From: JBGSYN01 sp041750975
GTDB taxonomy: Bacteria > Pseudomonadota > Alphaproteobacteria > Geminicoccales > Geminicoccaceae
DNA: 23,457 nt
Assembly (NCBI GenBank): GCA_041750975.1
Contig: JBGSYN010000175.1
Span: 1-23,457 of the forward strand
Direction: 5' to 3'
Position 1 is the first letter of the stretch; every line of letters begins with the position of its first letter. The notes beneath the pieces were generated by a model that made no database searches, was not told where the DNA came from, and was given only the letters and a program-made list of their open reading frames with translations. The translations under genes were made by a program, and so were the position numbers. This document shows, piece after piece, positions 1 through 8,522 of this stretch.

Positions 1-1
1 G

Positions 2-100
2 CGCAATTACTTTCAGGGCAAGGGTCTCGACGGCACCCGCGCCCACGGCCACCGCACCAAGCTCGCAGTGAAACCCTTTTCCAATAGCCCCAAGGGCTGA
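2..100 (+). CDS. C-terminal end of an unidentified protein (partial, 5' end outside window)
   Basis: An open frame enters from the left edge and ends at a TGA at 98-100, giving the last 32 residues of a protein. The visible tail is basic and polar, with a GLDGTRAHGHRTK stretch and the end KPFSNSPKG. I do not recognise the family. The 35-base gap to the following epimerase gene on the same strand suggests the two are co-transcribed. Codon use matches the neighbouring genes, which supports a real coding end rather than chance. Confidence 0.5.
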   Translation, partial: RNYFQGKGLDGTRAHGHRTKLAVKPFSNSPKG

Positions 101-135
101 GGCATGCCGGCCAGAAACCACGGAAGTGGCGGGTA

Positions 136-1173
136 ATGGCCAAAGTTCTTGTTCTTGGCGGTACCGGTCTGATCGGGGCGGGGATTACGCGATTTTTGCT
201 CGAGGCCGGGCACGAGGTGACCCATTACAATCGTGGTTTGACCGATACCGGCAGTTGGCCCGACGTCAGCCGGATTGCCGGCGACAGGCGCGACTACGCC
301 GCGTTCGAGGCGCAGATCCATGGGGCGGGGTCGTGGGATTGCGTTATCGACATGATCTGTTTCAAGGCGACCGATGCCGACAGCGCCATCCGCGCATTTC
401 GTGGGCGGGTCGGACAGTTCATCTTCTGCAGCACGGTGGATGTCTACACCAAGCCTGCGGCGCGCTATCCGATCACGGAAGAGGCCGAACGGGAGCCGTC
501 GACCGCATTTCCCTATGCCTGGGAGAAGGCGCGCTGCGAACGGCTGTTCGAGGCGGCGCAGGCGCGCGGCGACTTCGATGTGACGATCATTCGCCCGGCC
601 CATACCTATGCTGATAGTGGAAGTATCATTCACGCGTTTCGCCGCGGCACTTATTTTCTCGACCGCATTCGGAAGGGAAAGCCGGTGATCGTCCATGGCG
701 ATGGCTCATCTTTATGGGCAAGCTGTCACCGCGACGATGTCGCCAGGGCATTCTGCGCCGCTGTCGACAATCCTGCGGCGCTCGGCCAAGCTTATCACGT
801 CGCCGCGGAGGAATGGCTCACCTGGAACCAAATCTACGGCTTGGTTGCGGACGCAATGAACATGGATGTTCCGGAATTGGTGCACATTCCAACGAGCGTG
901 TTGGTGCGTCTTGCACCGACCAAGGCGGATTGGTGCGACGTTAACTTCAAGTACAACAATATCTTCGACAATGCTAAAGCCAAGCGTGATCTTGGTTTCA
1001 AATATACGATACCTCTGGATGAAGGCATCGGGCGAATGATCGACTATCTGGACCGAAATCAGGGCATCGAGGACAGCGACTTGCCCGAATTCGCGTGGTA
1101 CGACCACTTGATCGGGTTATGGGAAGAGCAATGCCGCCAACTCGAAGTTTCTTCGAGCACATTGACACTGTAG
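136..1173 (+). CDS. SDR-family NAD(P)-dependent epimerase/dehydratase
   Basis: 345 residues, typical of extended short-chain dehydrogenases acting on nucleotide sugars or related polyols. The N-terminal Rossmann fold has the GGTGLIG nucleotide motif (residues 8-14), followed by an acidic and basic pattern after strand 2 (HYNRG). The probable catalytic set is Ser99/Thr100 (CSTVDVY) with Tyr127 and Lys131 in a YxxxK motif (PYAWEKARCE). The C-terminal half (about 165-345) is the substrate-binding part and is not diagnostic. The ATG at 136 directly precedes the Rossmann strand MAKVLVLGG, with a GGAAG/GGCGGG purine stretch upstream. It lies 35 bases after the preceding partial gene and is convergent with the broken Gfo/Idh gene. 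The combination with an Idh-type oxidoreductase suggests carbohydrate metabolism, but the substrate cannot be named. Confidence 0.85.
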   Translation: MAKVLVLGGTGLIGAGITRFLLEAGHEVTHYNRGLTDTGSWPDVSRIAGDRRDYAAFEAQIHGAGSWDCVIDMICFKATDADSAIRAFRGRVGQFIFCSTVDVYTKPAARYPITEEAEREPSTAFPYAWEKARCERLFEAAQARGDFDVTIIRPAHTYADSGSIIHAFRRGTYFLDRIRKGKPVIVHGDGSSLWASCHRDDVARAFCAAVDNPAALGQAYHVAAEEWLTWNQIYGLVADAMNMDVPELVHIPTSVLVRLAPTKADWCDVNFKYNNIFDNAKAKRDLGFKYTIPLDEGIGRMIDYLDRNQGIEDSDLPEFAWYDHLIGLWEEQCRQLEVSSSTLTL

Positions 1174-1255
1174 TTCACGCGACGTCGCGCCTGCGTCTAC
1201 GACGACTATTCGCGGGGTGCGCAAGGGGCAAACGTTTTTCCCCACGAGCTTCTCC

Positions 1256-2347
1256 CTAATACAGCAACACCGCCTGTCCTGTCCGGATGCTCTCGTCGGC
1301 GGCGAGGACGATGCGGAGGCTGTTGACGGCGTCGGCCATGAGGGCTGAGAGGTCGGTGTCGTTACGGATGGCGTCTAGGAAAAAACGCTGCTCGCGTTCG
1401 CAGAGTTGCTGGTGGTTGGGCTCGTCGGCCATGTCGATCCACTCGTCGGGTTTCGTGAAATTATTGTCGGCGTCGATGTCGGCGTGGTGGATTTTGAGGG
1501 CGTTGGTTTTGGTGTGCTGGTCGATATCGGCGCTGTCGGAGATGGCATCCAGCTTCGCTTCGGATGAGCCTTCCTGTTTGGCGACGATGTTGACGCAGCC
1601 TTTGGGGCCGACGACGTCTTTGACGAAGTAGGCGACCTCGCTCATCATCGGGCCCCAGCCGGCCTCGTACCAGCCGACCGAGCCGTCATCGAAGACGACG
1701 TGGAGATGGCCGTAGTTCTGGAGCCTGGTTTCGTGGCTGAGCTTGGCGCCGATGCCATGGACGCGGATCGGTTTGGCGCCGGTCATCTGGCACATGATGT
1801 CGACCTAGTGGACACCGCAATCGACGATCGGGGTGAGCGATTCCATCAGCGCCTTGTGCCAGTTCCAGGCGGGGCCGCTCGATTGCTGGTTGAGGTTCAT
1901 GCGCATGACGAGAGGCTTGCCGAGCGTCTTGCCGATCTCGACGAATTTGGTCCAGCTCGGATGGTGGCGGAGGATATAGCCGAGCACGAGCTTTTTGTCT
2001 TTGGCCTTGGCGGTTTCGACGACACTGACGCCGTCTTCGTAGGTCGTGGCGATAGGCTTTTCCATGAAGACATGAGCCCCCGCTTCCATCGCCTTGACGG
2101 CATAAGCTGCGTGGGTGTCGGGGTAGGTGTTGATCGAGACCGCGTCGGGTCTGGTTGCGGCGAGCGCTTCCTCGAAGTTCTCGAACCTCGGATATCCGGC
2201 GATTTCCGCAGGGAGCTTGTCGTTGCTCTTGATCGTGCGGCTCATCAGTCCCGCGATCTCGAAGCCGTCGATGGCGTGATAGGCCTTGGCGTGCGAGGCG
2301 CCCATATTGCCGACACCGACCACCAGCACCCGAACTCGATCCCCCAT
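1256..2347 (-). pseudogene. Gfo/Idh/MocA-family oxidoreductase interrupted by an in-frame amber stop
   Basis: The minus-strand frame from ATG (2345-2347) to TAG (1256-1258) would encode 363 residues, the normal family length, if one internal TAG at 1805-1807 (codon 181) were read through. Both halves are in the same frame with no indel. The N-terminal Rossmann domain has GVGNMG (11-16) and the family EKP motif at 96-98 (VFMEKPIA). Asp176 and His180 in VDCGVH match the Asp-x3-His catalytic pair known from inositol dehydrogenases. The stop directly follows that His, at a position where relatives commonly carry Tyr or Asp, so a TAC/TAT-to-TAG change is the simplest origin. After the stop, VDIMCQMTG and the C-terminal sheet domain continue normally. 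Truncation at 180 residues would remove the substrate domain. A GGGAG Shine-Dalgarno precedes the start. It is either a recent pseudogene, a sequencing error, or a readthrough gene. Confidence 0.85.
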
Positions 2348-2412
2348 CCTCTTCTCCCTTTTCCAAACAGCCTGTGCCCGTTAGCGATAACGCCGCGTCC
2401 GTCTTTGCGTCA

Positions 2413-2440
2413 TTGACAGTGCGCCGAGCGATTGTAGCCT
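2413..2440 (+). promoter_or_regulatory. Possible promoter of the NitT/TauT importer operon
   Basis: A perfect TTGACA box at 2413-2418 is followed after 16 bases by TAGCCT (2435-2440, three of six matches to TATAAT). It lies in the 177-base divergent gap, 85 bases upstream of the ATPase start. Only the -35 box is strong, so this is tentative. Confidence 0.35.
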
Positions 2441-2524
2441 CAGCCAGGAGGGGCCGGCAAATCCCTTGGTGCGAATCTTGCTGTTTTGCGCCGGGGACCA
2501 TGGCCGTCGAACTAGAGGAGCCGA

Positions 2525-3304
2525 ATGACGGACGCCAAGCTTGTCGTCGAGGGTGCAAGCAAACGCTATGCGACGGGCACGGGCGTCGTCCATGCGCTCG
2601 AGGATTTCTCGATGCATGTCGCCAAGGGCGAGTTCGTGTGTGTGGTCGGGCCGTCGGGTTGCGGCAAGTCGACCCTGCTTTGGGCGATGGCGGGGCTGCA
2701 TCCTCTGTCCGAGGGCGCGATCCGTCTCGACGGGGCGCCGATTACCAGGCCGCATCCCGAGATCGCCATGGTGTTCCAGGACGCCAATCTGCTGCCTTGG
2801 CGCAATTTGATCGACAATATCGGCCTGCCGCTTGAGATCAAAGGCCGGCGGATAGCGGATCATCGTGCCGCGATCGACACGCTCTTGAAGCGGGTCGGCC
2901 TCTATGGCTTCGAGACCAAGATGCCGCGCGAGCTCTCGGGCGGGATGCAGCAACGCGCCTCGATCGTCAGGGCTCTCACGGTCGACCCCGAAGTGCTGTT
3001 GATGGATGAGCCCTTCGGTGCGCTCGATGCCTTCACCCGCGACGAGATGAACCTTCTGATCGAGGAGATCTGGCTCGAGACCAGGAAGACCGTGGTGTTC
3101 ATTACGCACAGCATCCCGGAAGCGGTGTTCCTCGCCGATCGGATTTTCGTGATGTCGGCACGTCCCGGCCGGCTGTCCCGGGTGTTCGAGATCGGCCTGC
3201 CGCGGCCGCGGCCGCTCGAGATGACTGTCACGCCGGCCTTCACGGAGCTGGTCGCCGAGGTCAAGGGAGCGATCGAGCATCGCCCAATCGTCGAGGCCGC
3301 CTGA
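2525..3304 (+). CDS. ABC transporter ATP-binding protein, NitT/TauT (nitrate/sulfonate/taurine) type
   Basis: 259-residue cytoplasmic ATPase that would energise the permease encoded next. Walker A GPSGCGKST at 42-50, Q-loop in MVFQDANLLPWRN (82-93), signature LSGGM at 137-141, Walker B VLLMDEP at 157-163, D-loop GALD, and a switch histidine in VVFITHSIPEA. The PWR after the Q-loop and PFGALDAFTR after Walker B are usual in the SsuB/TauB/NrtD group. The start ATG has GAGGAG at 2515-2520, a good Shine-Dalgarno. It is the first gene of a run with a permease (40 bases on), a binding protein and a flavin monooxygenase. The substrate is not readable from an ATPase; sulfonates, nitriles, pyrimidine-like and aromatic compounds are all carried by this class. 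Confidence 0.92.
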   Translation: MTDAKLVVEGASKRYATGTGVVHALEDFSMHVAKGEFVCVVGPSGCGKSTLLWAMAGLHPLSEGAIRLDGAPITRPHPEIAMVFQDANLLPWRNLIDNIGLPLEIKGRRIADHRAAIDTLLKRVGLYGFETKMPRELSGGMQQRASIVRALTVDPEVLLMDEPFGALDAFTRDEMNLLIEEIWLETRKTVVFITHSIPEAVFLADRIFVMSARPGRLSRVFEIGLPRPRPLEMTVTPAFTELVAEVKGAIEHRPIVEAA

Positions 3305-3344
3305 TGCGGGCATGGCTTTCGATCTTGCCTAGGGGGGTGCGCTC

Positions 3345-4199
3345 TTGAGTGATCGAACGCTGCAGGACAAGATCCCTGAGTTTCGCAAGAACAGCCGTGG
3401 CGACGAGGCCAGTATTTCCAACTGGTCGGCCGTCTCGAATGCGCTGGGCGGAGTGCAGACCCGGCGCGAGGTTTTGCTGATCCTGTTGACGGCCGTCGTC
3501 ATCATCGGCGGAGCCGAATTCCTGATCCGTTATTTTCAGGTGCCGGTCTATATCCTGCCGCCGCCCTCACTGGTTGCCGTCACCTTGGTGCGCGACTTCA
3601 CCCTGATCGCCCCCCATGTCGGGATCACCCTCACCGAGCTCGTCACGGGCTTCGCGATTGGCGGCAGCATCGGCTTCGTGCTGGCGGCGGTGATCACCCA
3701 GTTCCCGCTCGTCGAGAAGATCGTCGCCCCCTACATCATACTCCTTGTTACCACACCGATGTTGGCCCTGGTGCCGCTTTTGATCCTCCGCTTCGGCTTC
3801 GGCATGGAGCCCCGGATCATTGCCGTGGCGCTGGCGTCGGGGCCGATGGTGATGATCAACGCCTCGACCGGTTTCAGGCGGGTCGATCTTGCGAAGATCG
3901 CGCTTGCCCGGTCGTTCGGCGCCTCGACCCTGCAGATCTTCTTGAAGATCCGCATTCCGATGGCGATGCCGATGGTCATTGTCGGTTTGATGGTCGGTTC
4001 GATCTTCGGTCTCTTGACGGCGGTCGGGGCGGAGATGGTCGGCGGCTCGAACGGCCTCGGCAACCGTCTCGCCTATTACTCGTCCTTGATCCAGATGCCG
4101 CAATTCTTCGCTTGCCTGACCATTCTCGCGGCGATCGGCATCTCGATCTATGTGCTGTTTTTCTGGCTCGGCAAACGTTACGCAGGTTGGGAATCATGA
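3345..4199 (+). CDS. ABC transporter permease, NitT/TauT type
   Basis: 284-residue inner-membrane permease of the BPD_transp_1 fold. After a polar N-terminal stretch of about 45 residues come roughly six hydrophobic segments, beginning with the segment VLLILLTAVVIIGGAEFLI. The periplasmic loop YILPPPSLVA is typical for SsuC/TauC relatives. The cytoplasmic coupling loop (ARSFGAS...KIRIPMAMP) matches the EAA motif that contacts the ATPase. The start is a TTG at 3345: AGGGGG at 3331-3336 is well placed before it, and the GTG at 3337 runs straight into a stop. It follows the ATPase by 40 bases and precedes the binding protein by 37, so the three form one importer. Confidence 0.9.
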   Translation: MSDRTLQDKIPEFRKNSRGDEASISNWSAVSNALGGVQTRREVLLILLTAVVIIGGAEFLIRYFQVPVYILPPPSLVAVTLVRDFTLIAPHVGITLTELVTGFAIGGSIGFVLAAVITQFPLVEKIVAPYIILLVTTPMLALVPLLILRFGFGMEPRIIAVALASGPMVMINASTGFRRVDLAKIALARSFGASTLQIFLKIRIPMAMPMVIVGLMVGSIFGLLTAVGAEMVGGSNGLGNRLAYYSSLIQMPQFFACLTILAAIGISIYVLFFWLGKRYAGWES

Positions 4200-4236
4200 C
4201 GGGTGTGCCGCACCTGTCGAACAAGGGAGAAGGCTG

Positions 4237-5388
4237 ATGCAGGTTCCATCGCAGGGGTCATTATTGAAGGGAGCACTGCCGTTGCGCCGCCGCCGTCTGC
4301 TCGAGGTCACGGGGCTCGGCGCTCTGGCGGTCACTTCCAGGGCATTGTTGCCGCGTTCGGCTCGGGCTGTCGAAGGCACTGTGCGCTGGGTTTCGCCGCG
4401 CGGCACGATCGAGGTTCTGGACGACTATCCCTACTGGATCGGCCAGAAATTCGGCTATTTCGGCGATCTCGACACGGTGCTCGAGGCGGGGCCGATGGAT
4501 GCGACCGCCACGATCAAGCTGGTCGATCAGGATCAGGCCGATGTTGGCTTTCCGTCGCCGGGGGTGTTTTCCCTGGGCCTCGAGCAGGGCATCCCCTTGA
4601 TGTCGGTGTTCCAGATGGGGGCGTTCGACGTCTTCTCCTTCGCCTTCCGCAAGGGTGAGAAGGTCGCCGACGTCAACGAGCTTTCCGGCAAGACCATTCT
4701 CCTGGGAAGCATCGGTTGGAAGGCCATCGTCGATCCGATGCTGGCGCAGGTCGGGGTCGATCCGGCCTCGGTCGAGTATGCCGAAGCCGGGCCGGGCTGG
4801 GCGCAGGCCCTCTCGCAGGGGCGCGGCGATGCGGCGTTGAGCTGGGAAGGCCTGCGGGCGCAGTGGCTCGGCCAGGGCCTCGATTTCGACTACATCCTAC
4901 CGTACGATTTCTCGACTTTTCCGGCCAATACCTTCGTCATCCGCAAGGCGGACTTCGACAGCGGCGACCATACCGAGCTTTACGAGACCTATCTGCGCGG
5001 CTGGGCGATGGGGCTCGAATTCGGCCATCAGAACCCGCGGGCCGCGACCGATATCGTGCTCGAGCAGTTCCCGGCATTGGCGTCGTCGCTGACGCCCGAG
5101 ATCGCGACCGAATCGATGATGCAGCTCGCCAAGGTGTTCCGCGGCGACTGGGAAACGCGCGAGGGCTGGGGCTGGCACGACATGGCGCAGTGGCAGAACT
5201 ATTTCGACACGATCGAAGGCATCAGCCAGATCACCAAACCGATCAAAGCCGAGGACGTGATCTCCAACGCCTATATCCCAGCCGCCAATGAGTTCGAGAT
5301 GACGCGGGTCGCGGCCGATGCCGAAGGCTATGAACTGCCGGCCGAGTTCGCCGAGGTCGATGTCGAAGCGATACGCGGCCGGCTCTGA
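4237..5388 (+). CDS. ABC transporter substrate-binding protein, NMT1/SsuA-like, probable Tat export
   Basis: 383-residue periplasmic binding protein for the importer encoded just upstream. The N-terminus has a run of arginines and a hydrophobic core ending in an Ala-x-Ala-like site (RRRRLLEVTG ... SARAVEG, about residues 14-45), which looks like a twin-arginine signal. The mature part shows the NMT1/NitT pattern: a DDYPYWIGQKFGYF opening, a DVGFPSPG segment, and a long two-lobed body. The ATG at 4237 is chosen because GGGAGAAGG lies at 4225-4233 and the signal peptide begins there; an in-frame upstream start at 4150 lies inside the permease gene and is unlikely. The acidic C-terminus is unremarkable. 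The ligand is unknown. The monooxygenase gene 18 bases downstream makes an oxidisable organic solute more likely than an inorganic ion. Confidence 0.88.
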   Translation: MQVPSQGSLLKGALPLRRRRLLEVTGLGALAVTSRALLPRSARAVEGTVRWVSPRGTIEVLDDYPYWIGQKFGYFGDLDTVLEAGPMDATATIKLVDQDQADVGFPSPGVFSLGLEQGIPLMSVFQMGAFDVFSFAFRKGEKVADVNELSGKTILLGSIGWKAIVDPMLAQVGVDPASVEYAEAGPGWAQALSQGRGDAALSWEGLRAQWLGQGLDFDYILPYDFSTFPANTFVIRKADFDSGDHTELYETYLRGWAMGLEFGHQNPRAATDIVLEQFPALASSLTPEIATESMMQLAKVFRGDWETREGWGWHDMAQWQNYFDTIEGISQITKPIKAEDVISNAYIPAANEFEMTRVAADAEGYELPAEFAEVDVEAIRGRL

Positions 5389-5406
5389 GCAGTATCGGGA
5401 GTAGTC

Positions 5407-7203
5407 ATGGATCAGGTCGGGCAGCCAGCCGTACAGCGTGACGACGTTCGGGCATGGCTCGCCGCGTTCGAGCACGCCTTGGCGGCGCGCGACATCGCCG
5501 CCGTGCTCGATCTTTTTCATGACGAGTGCTACTGGCGCGACCTCGTCGCCTTCACCTGGAACGTCAAGACGCTCGAGGGCAAGGATGGCATCGGCGCCAT
5601 GCTCGAGGCGGTGCTGGACCATGTGGCGCCAGAGAACTGGGCGCTCAGCGAAGCGCCGGCTTCGGGCGGCGAGGAAGGGCCCGAAGCTTTCTTCACCTTC
5701 GAGACCAGGCTCGGCCGCGGTGTCGGCCATGTCCGCCTCAAGGACGGGCGCGCCTGGACCCTCCTGACGTCGCTGAGCGAACTCAAGGGTCATGAGGAGC
5801 GAAAGGGAAGGCGGCGGATCAACGGCGTGGCGCACGGCGCACATCCCGGTCGGCGCCAAACCTGGCTGGATGAGCGCTGGCGAGAAGGCCGCGAGCTGGG
5901 TTTCGCCACCCAGCCCTATGTCGTCATCGTCGGCGGCGGGCAGGGCGGCATTGGCCTCGGCGCCCGCCTGCGCCGGCTCGGCGTGCCCGCCATCATCCTG
6001 GAGAAGAACGCCCGCGCCGGCGATTCCTGGCGCAATCGCTACCGCTCACTCGTGCTGCACGATCCCGTCTGGTACGACCATCTGCCTTATCTGGCGTTCC
6101 CCGACGACTGGCCGGTCTTCACGCCCCGGGACAAGATCGGCGACTGGCTCGAAGCCTATGTTTCGATCATGGAGCTCAATTACTGGACCAGCTCGACGTT
6201 GGTCAGCGCTGGTTATGACGATGCTGCCGAGGAATGGAGTGTTACGGTCAACCGGAACGGCGAGGAGATTACCCTGCGCCCCAAGCATCTGGTGTCGGCG
6301 ACAGGGGCTTACGGCCCGCCAAAACTGCCCGAATTACCGGGCATGGAGCACTTCAAAGGCACTCAGCTTCACTCCAGCGCGTTCGGCGACGGCGGCGATT
6401 GGCAGGGGCGGAAGTGCGTTGTGGTCGGCTCCGGCAGCTCGGCGCACGATATCTGCGCCGATCTTTTCGAAAACGGTGCGGACGTCACCATGGTCCAGCG
6501 CTCGTCGTCGACGGTCGTCCGTTCCGAGACCCTGCTGGAGTTCGGCTTTAAGGGACTGTATTCCGAGGACGCCCTGGAGCGCGGCATCACCACCGACATC
6601 GCCGATCTGACCACGGCCTCGATGCCGTTCCGCGTGGCGCCCCGCTACCATATCCCCCTCTGGCAGCGGATCACCGACCATGATGCCAAGTTCTATGCCC
6701 AGCTTGCTGCCGCCGGCTTCAGGAACGATTTCGGCGAAGACGGATCGGGCCTGATGCTCAAAGGACTGCGTCGTGGTTCGGGCTTCTATATCGATGTCGG
6801 CTGCTCCGCCTTGATCATCGACCGTAGAATCGGTCTCAAATCCGGCGCCGCCATCACTCGGCTGACCGAAACCGGCCTCGCCTTCGACGACGGCAGCGAA
6901 CTCAACGCCGACCTCATCGTCTATGCCACGGGCTTCCATACCATGCAGCATTGGGTTGCCACTCACATCTCGCCCGAGGTCGCAGAGCGGGTCGGTCATT
7001 GCTGGGGCTATGGCTCCGGCACCACCGGCGATCCAGGGCCATGGGAAGGCGAACTGCGCAACTTCTACAAACCCACCCGCCAAAAGGCCCTATGGTTCCA
7101 TGGCGGTAATCTCTTCATGTCGCGCTTCTATTCCCAGCACGTTGCGCTTCAGCTCAAAGCCCGGATGGAAGGCATCCCGACCCCGGTCTTAGGCCAGGAT
7201 TAG
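5407..7203 (+). CDS. Flavin-containing monooxygenase with N-terminal NTF2/SnoaL-like domain
   Basis: 598 residues in two parts. Residues about 10-130 look like an NTF2/SnoaL-type cone (WLAAFEHALAARDIAAVLDLF, then CYWRDLVAFTW). From 170 a class B flavin monooxygenase follows: FAD-binding VIVGGGQGGIG (173-183), the fingerprint FKGTQLHSSAF (316-326), which fits FxGxxxHxxx with a final F as in FMO/YUC-like enzymes, the NADPH-binding VVGSGSSAHD (339-348), and the late YATGFHT motif. It should oxygenate a soft nucleophile (N, S) or a ketone with NADPH and O2 in the cytoplasm. GGGAG at 5397-5401 precedes the ATG. It is the last gene of the ABC importer operon, suggesting that it acts on the imported solute. 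The fused NTF2 domain is known in some bacterial oxidoreductases; its role is unclear. Confidence 0.9.
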   Translation: MDQVGQPAVQRDDVRAWLAAFEHALAARDIAAVLDLFHDECYWRDLVAFTWNVKTLEGKDGIGAMLEAVLDHVAPENWALSEAPASGGEEGPEAFFTFETRLGRGVGHVRLKDGRAWTLLTSLSELKGHEERKGRRRINGVAHGAHPGRRQTWLDERWREGRELGFATQPYVVIVGGGQGGIGLGARLRRLGVPAIILEKNARAGDSWRNRYRSLVLHDPVWYDHLPYLAFPDDWPVFTPRDKIGDWLEAYVSIMELNYWTSSTLVSAGYDDAAEEWSVTVNRNGEEITLRPKHLVSATGAYGPPKLPELPGMEHFKGTQLHSSAFGDGGDWQGRKCVVVGSGSSAHDICADLFENGADVTMVQRSSSTVVRSETLLEFGFKGLYSEDALERGITTDIADLTTASMPFRVAPRYHIPLWQRITDHDAKFYAQLAAAGFRNDFGEDGSGLMLKGLRRGSGFYIDVGCSALIIDRRIGLKSGAAITRLTETGLAFDDGSELNADLIVYATGFHTMQHWVATHISPEVAERVGHCWGYGSGTTGDPGPWEGELRNFYKPTRQKALWFHGGNLFMSRFYSQHVALQLKARMEGIPTPVLGQD

Positions 7204-7216
7204 CCGCCGTGATATC

Positions 7217-7243
7217 AGGCCACCGCACCGAAAATTGGCCTTT
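7217..7243 (+). terminator. Possible weak terminator between convergent genes
   Basis: AGGCCA (7217-7222) and TGGCCT (7236-7241) can form a six-base stem with a 13-base loop, followed by only two further T residues. It sits between the convergent monooxygenase and alcohol dehydrogenase genes, where a terminator is expected, but the stem is short and the T tract poor. Confidence 0.3.
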
Positions 7244-7254
7244 GGAACGTGCCA

Positions 7255-8331
7255 TCAAGGCGTGATGGCGACCTTGAGCACGCCGTCGCGCTGATTGGCG
7301 AAGAGGTCGTAGGCCTCCTCGATCTGGTCGAGCTTGAAGCGATGGGTGACGAGCGGACGCAGATCCGCCCGGCCGGAATCCACGGCATTCATCAGCCGGC
7401 GCATCCGTTCCTTGCCGCCGGGGCAGAGTGTGGTAACGATCTTGTGGTCACCAAGGCCGGCGGCGATGGCTTCGAGCGGCATCGTCAGCTTGCCGGAATA
7501 GACACCGAGGCTGGACAGGACGCCGCCGGGTGCGAGGACGCGCAGGCAACTCTCGAAGGTTTCCTGCAAGCCCAACGCCTCGATAGCGACGTCGACGCCG
7601 CGGCCATCGGTTTCGCGCATAATCTCCGCGACCGGGTCGACTTCGCGGAAATTGATGGTGACGTCGGCACCGAGACGACGCGATACCTCCAGCCGCTCCG
7701 GCACGGCATCGACCGCGATGATACGGGTTGCACCTCGGAGCTTCGCACCGAGCGTAGCGCATAGACCGATGGGTCCCTGCGCGAACACCACGACCGTATC
7801 CCCGATCTTTATCTGCCCGCTCTCGGCACCGCCGAAGCCCGTGCTCATGATATCGGGACACATCAGGACCTGCTCGTCGGTGAGACCGTCCGGCACCGGT
7901 GTCAGATTTGCCATCGCATGCGGGACGCGGACATATTCCGCCTGACAGCCATCGATAGTGTTGCCGAAGCGCCAGCCGCCGAGTGCCCGGGCATGGCCAT
8001 GGGCTGAGCTTGCACCGCATTGCGCCTGATGGCCGTCAAGGCATGAAAAGCATTGCCCGCAGGGCGTTATCGCACCGATGACCACCCGTTGGCCGATTTC
8101 GTAGCCAGCCACCCCCGGCCCCAGCTTCTCGATCACGCCAACCGGTTCATGACCGACGATCCGCCCGGGTTCCACCGGGTATTCGCCCCTGAGGATATGG
8201 ATATCGGTGCCGCAGATCGTTGTCGTCGTGATGCGGACGAGCGCGTCACCCGGACCAATTTCTGGCACGGGCTTGTCCTCGAGAACGATCCGATTGGGTT
8301 CGACAAATACTGCGGCCTTCATCATCGCCAT
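7255..8331 (-). CDS. Zinc-dependent medium-chain alcohol dehydrogenase
   Basis: 358-residue MDR-superfamily dehydrogenase. Catalytic-zinc ligands are Cys40 (CGTDIH), His61 with Glu62 (GHEPVGV), and probably Asp160 (CPDIMSTGF), as in secondary alcohol dehydrogenases of the Clostridium/Thermoanaerobacter type. A structural-zinc lobe is present with Cys91, 94, 97 and 105 (CGQCFSC...C). The nucleotide fold has VVVFAQGPIGL (180-190), with an acidic residue after strand 2 (IIAVDA), suggesting NAD preference. The start at 8331 is supported by AGGAG (complement of 8339-8343) seven bases upstream; a longer frame to 8433 lacks such support and adds a non-homologous arginine-rich tail. It is convergent with the monooxygenase gene and has a 191-base leader in which I see no clear promoter. 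It likely interconverts a short secondary alcohol and a ketone; the substrate is not known. Confidence 0.9.
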   Translation of the reverse strand: MAMMKAAVFVEPNRIVLEDKPVPEIGPGDALVRITTTTICGTDIHILRGEYPVEPGRIVGHEPVGVIEKLGPGVAGYEIGQRVVIGAITPCGQCFSCLDGHQAQCGASSAHGHARALGGWRFGNTIDGCQAEYVRVPHAMANLTPVPDGLTDEQVLMCPDIMSTGFGGAESGQIKIGDTVVVFAQGPIGLCATLGAKLRGATRIIAVDAVPERLEVSRRLGADVTINFREVDPVAEIMRETDGRGVDVAIEALGLQETFESCLRVLAPGGVLSSLGVYSGKLTMPLEAIAAGLGDHKIVTTLCPGGKERMRRLMNAVDSGRADLRPLVTHRFKLDQIEEAYDLFANQRDGVLKVAITP

Positions 8332-8522
8332 GGTCCATCTCCTAGTCGTTCGGGAAAGGCACGGCGTAGGCCGTCGCCTTGTGATACGCATGGGATCGAT
8401 CAAACCGATCATCATTCGGCTTTCGACGTCCATTGATGTCGTCTCTGCTCACGAGCCTGCGGTGAAAGATCCGTCCACTAAGGCGCGTTTCGGCCGTCGG
8501 GCAAGGTTTTGCGATTCAGCGG

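Noticed and set aside
1215..1245. GGGG/CCCC hairpin around AAACGTTT between the convergent epimerase and Gfo/Idh genes
   Set aside because: The arms do not pair continuously and the loop would be only two bases, so it is not a credible terminator.
1256..1795. Second half of the Gfo/Idh gene as an independent 179-residue gene
   Set aside because: It starts mid-domain without its own Shine-Dalgarno and continues the upstream frame; it is the tail of one interrupted gene.
2381..3313. Minus-strand open frame of 310 codons opposite the NitT/TauT ATPase
   Set aside because: It has no recognisable domain and the plus strand has every ABC ATPase motif with a strong ribosome-binding site.
4897..5859. 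Minus-strand open frame of 320 codons across the binding protein and monooxygenase
   Set aside because: It spans the junction of two well-supported plus-strand genes and shows no motifs.
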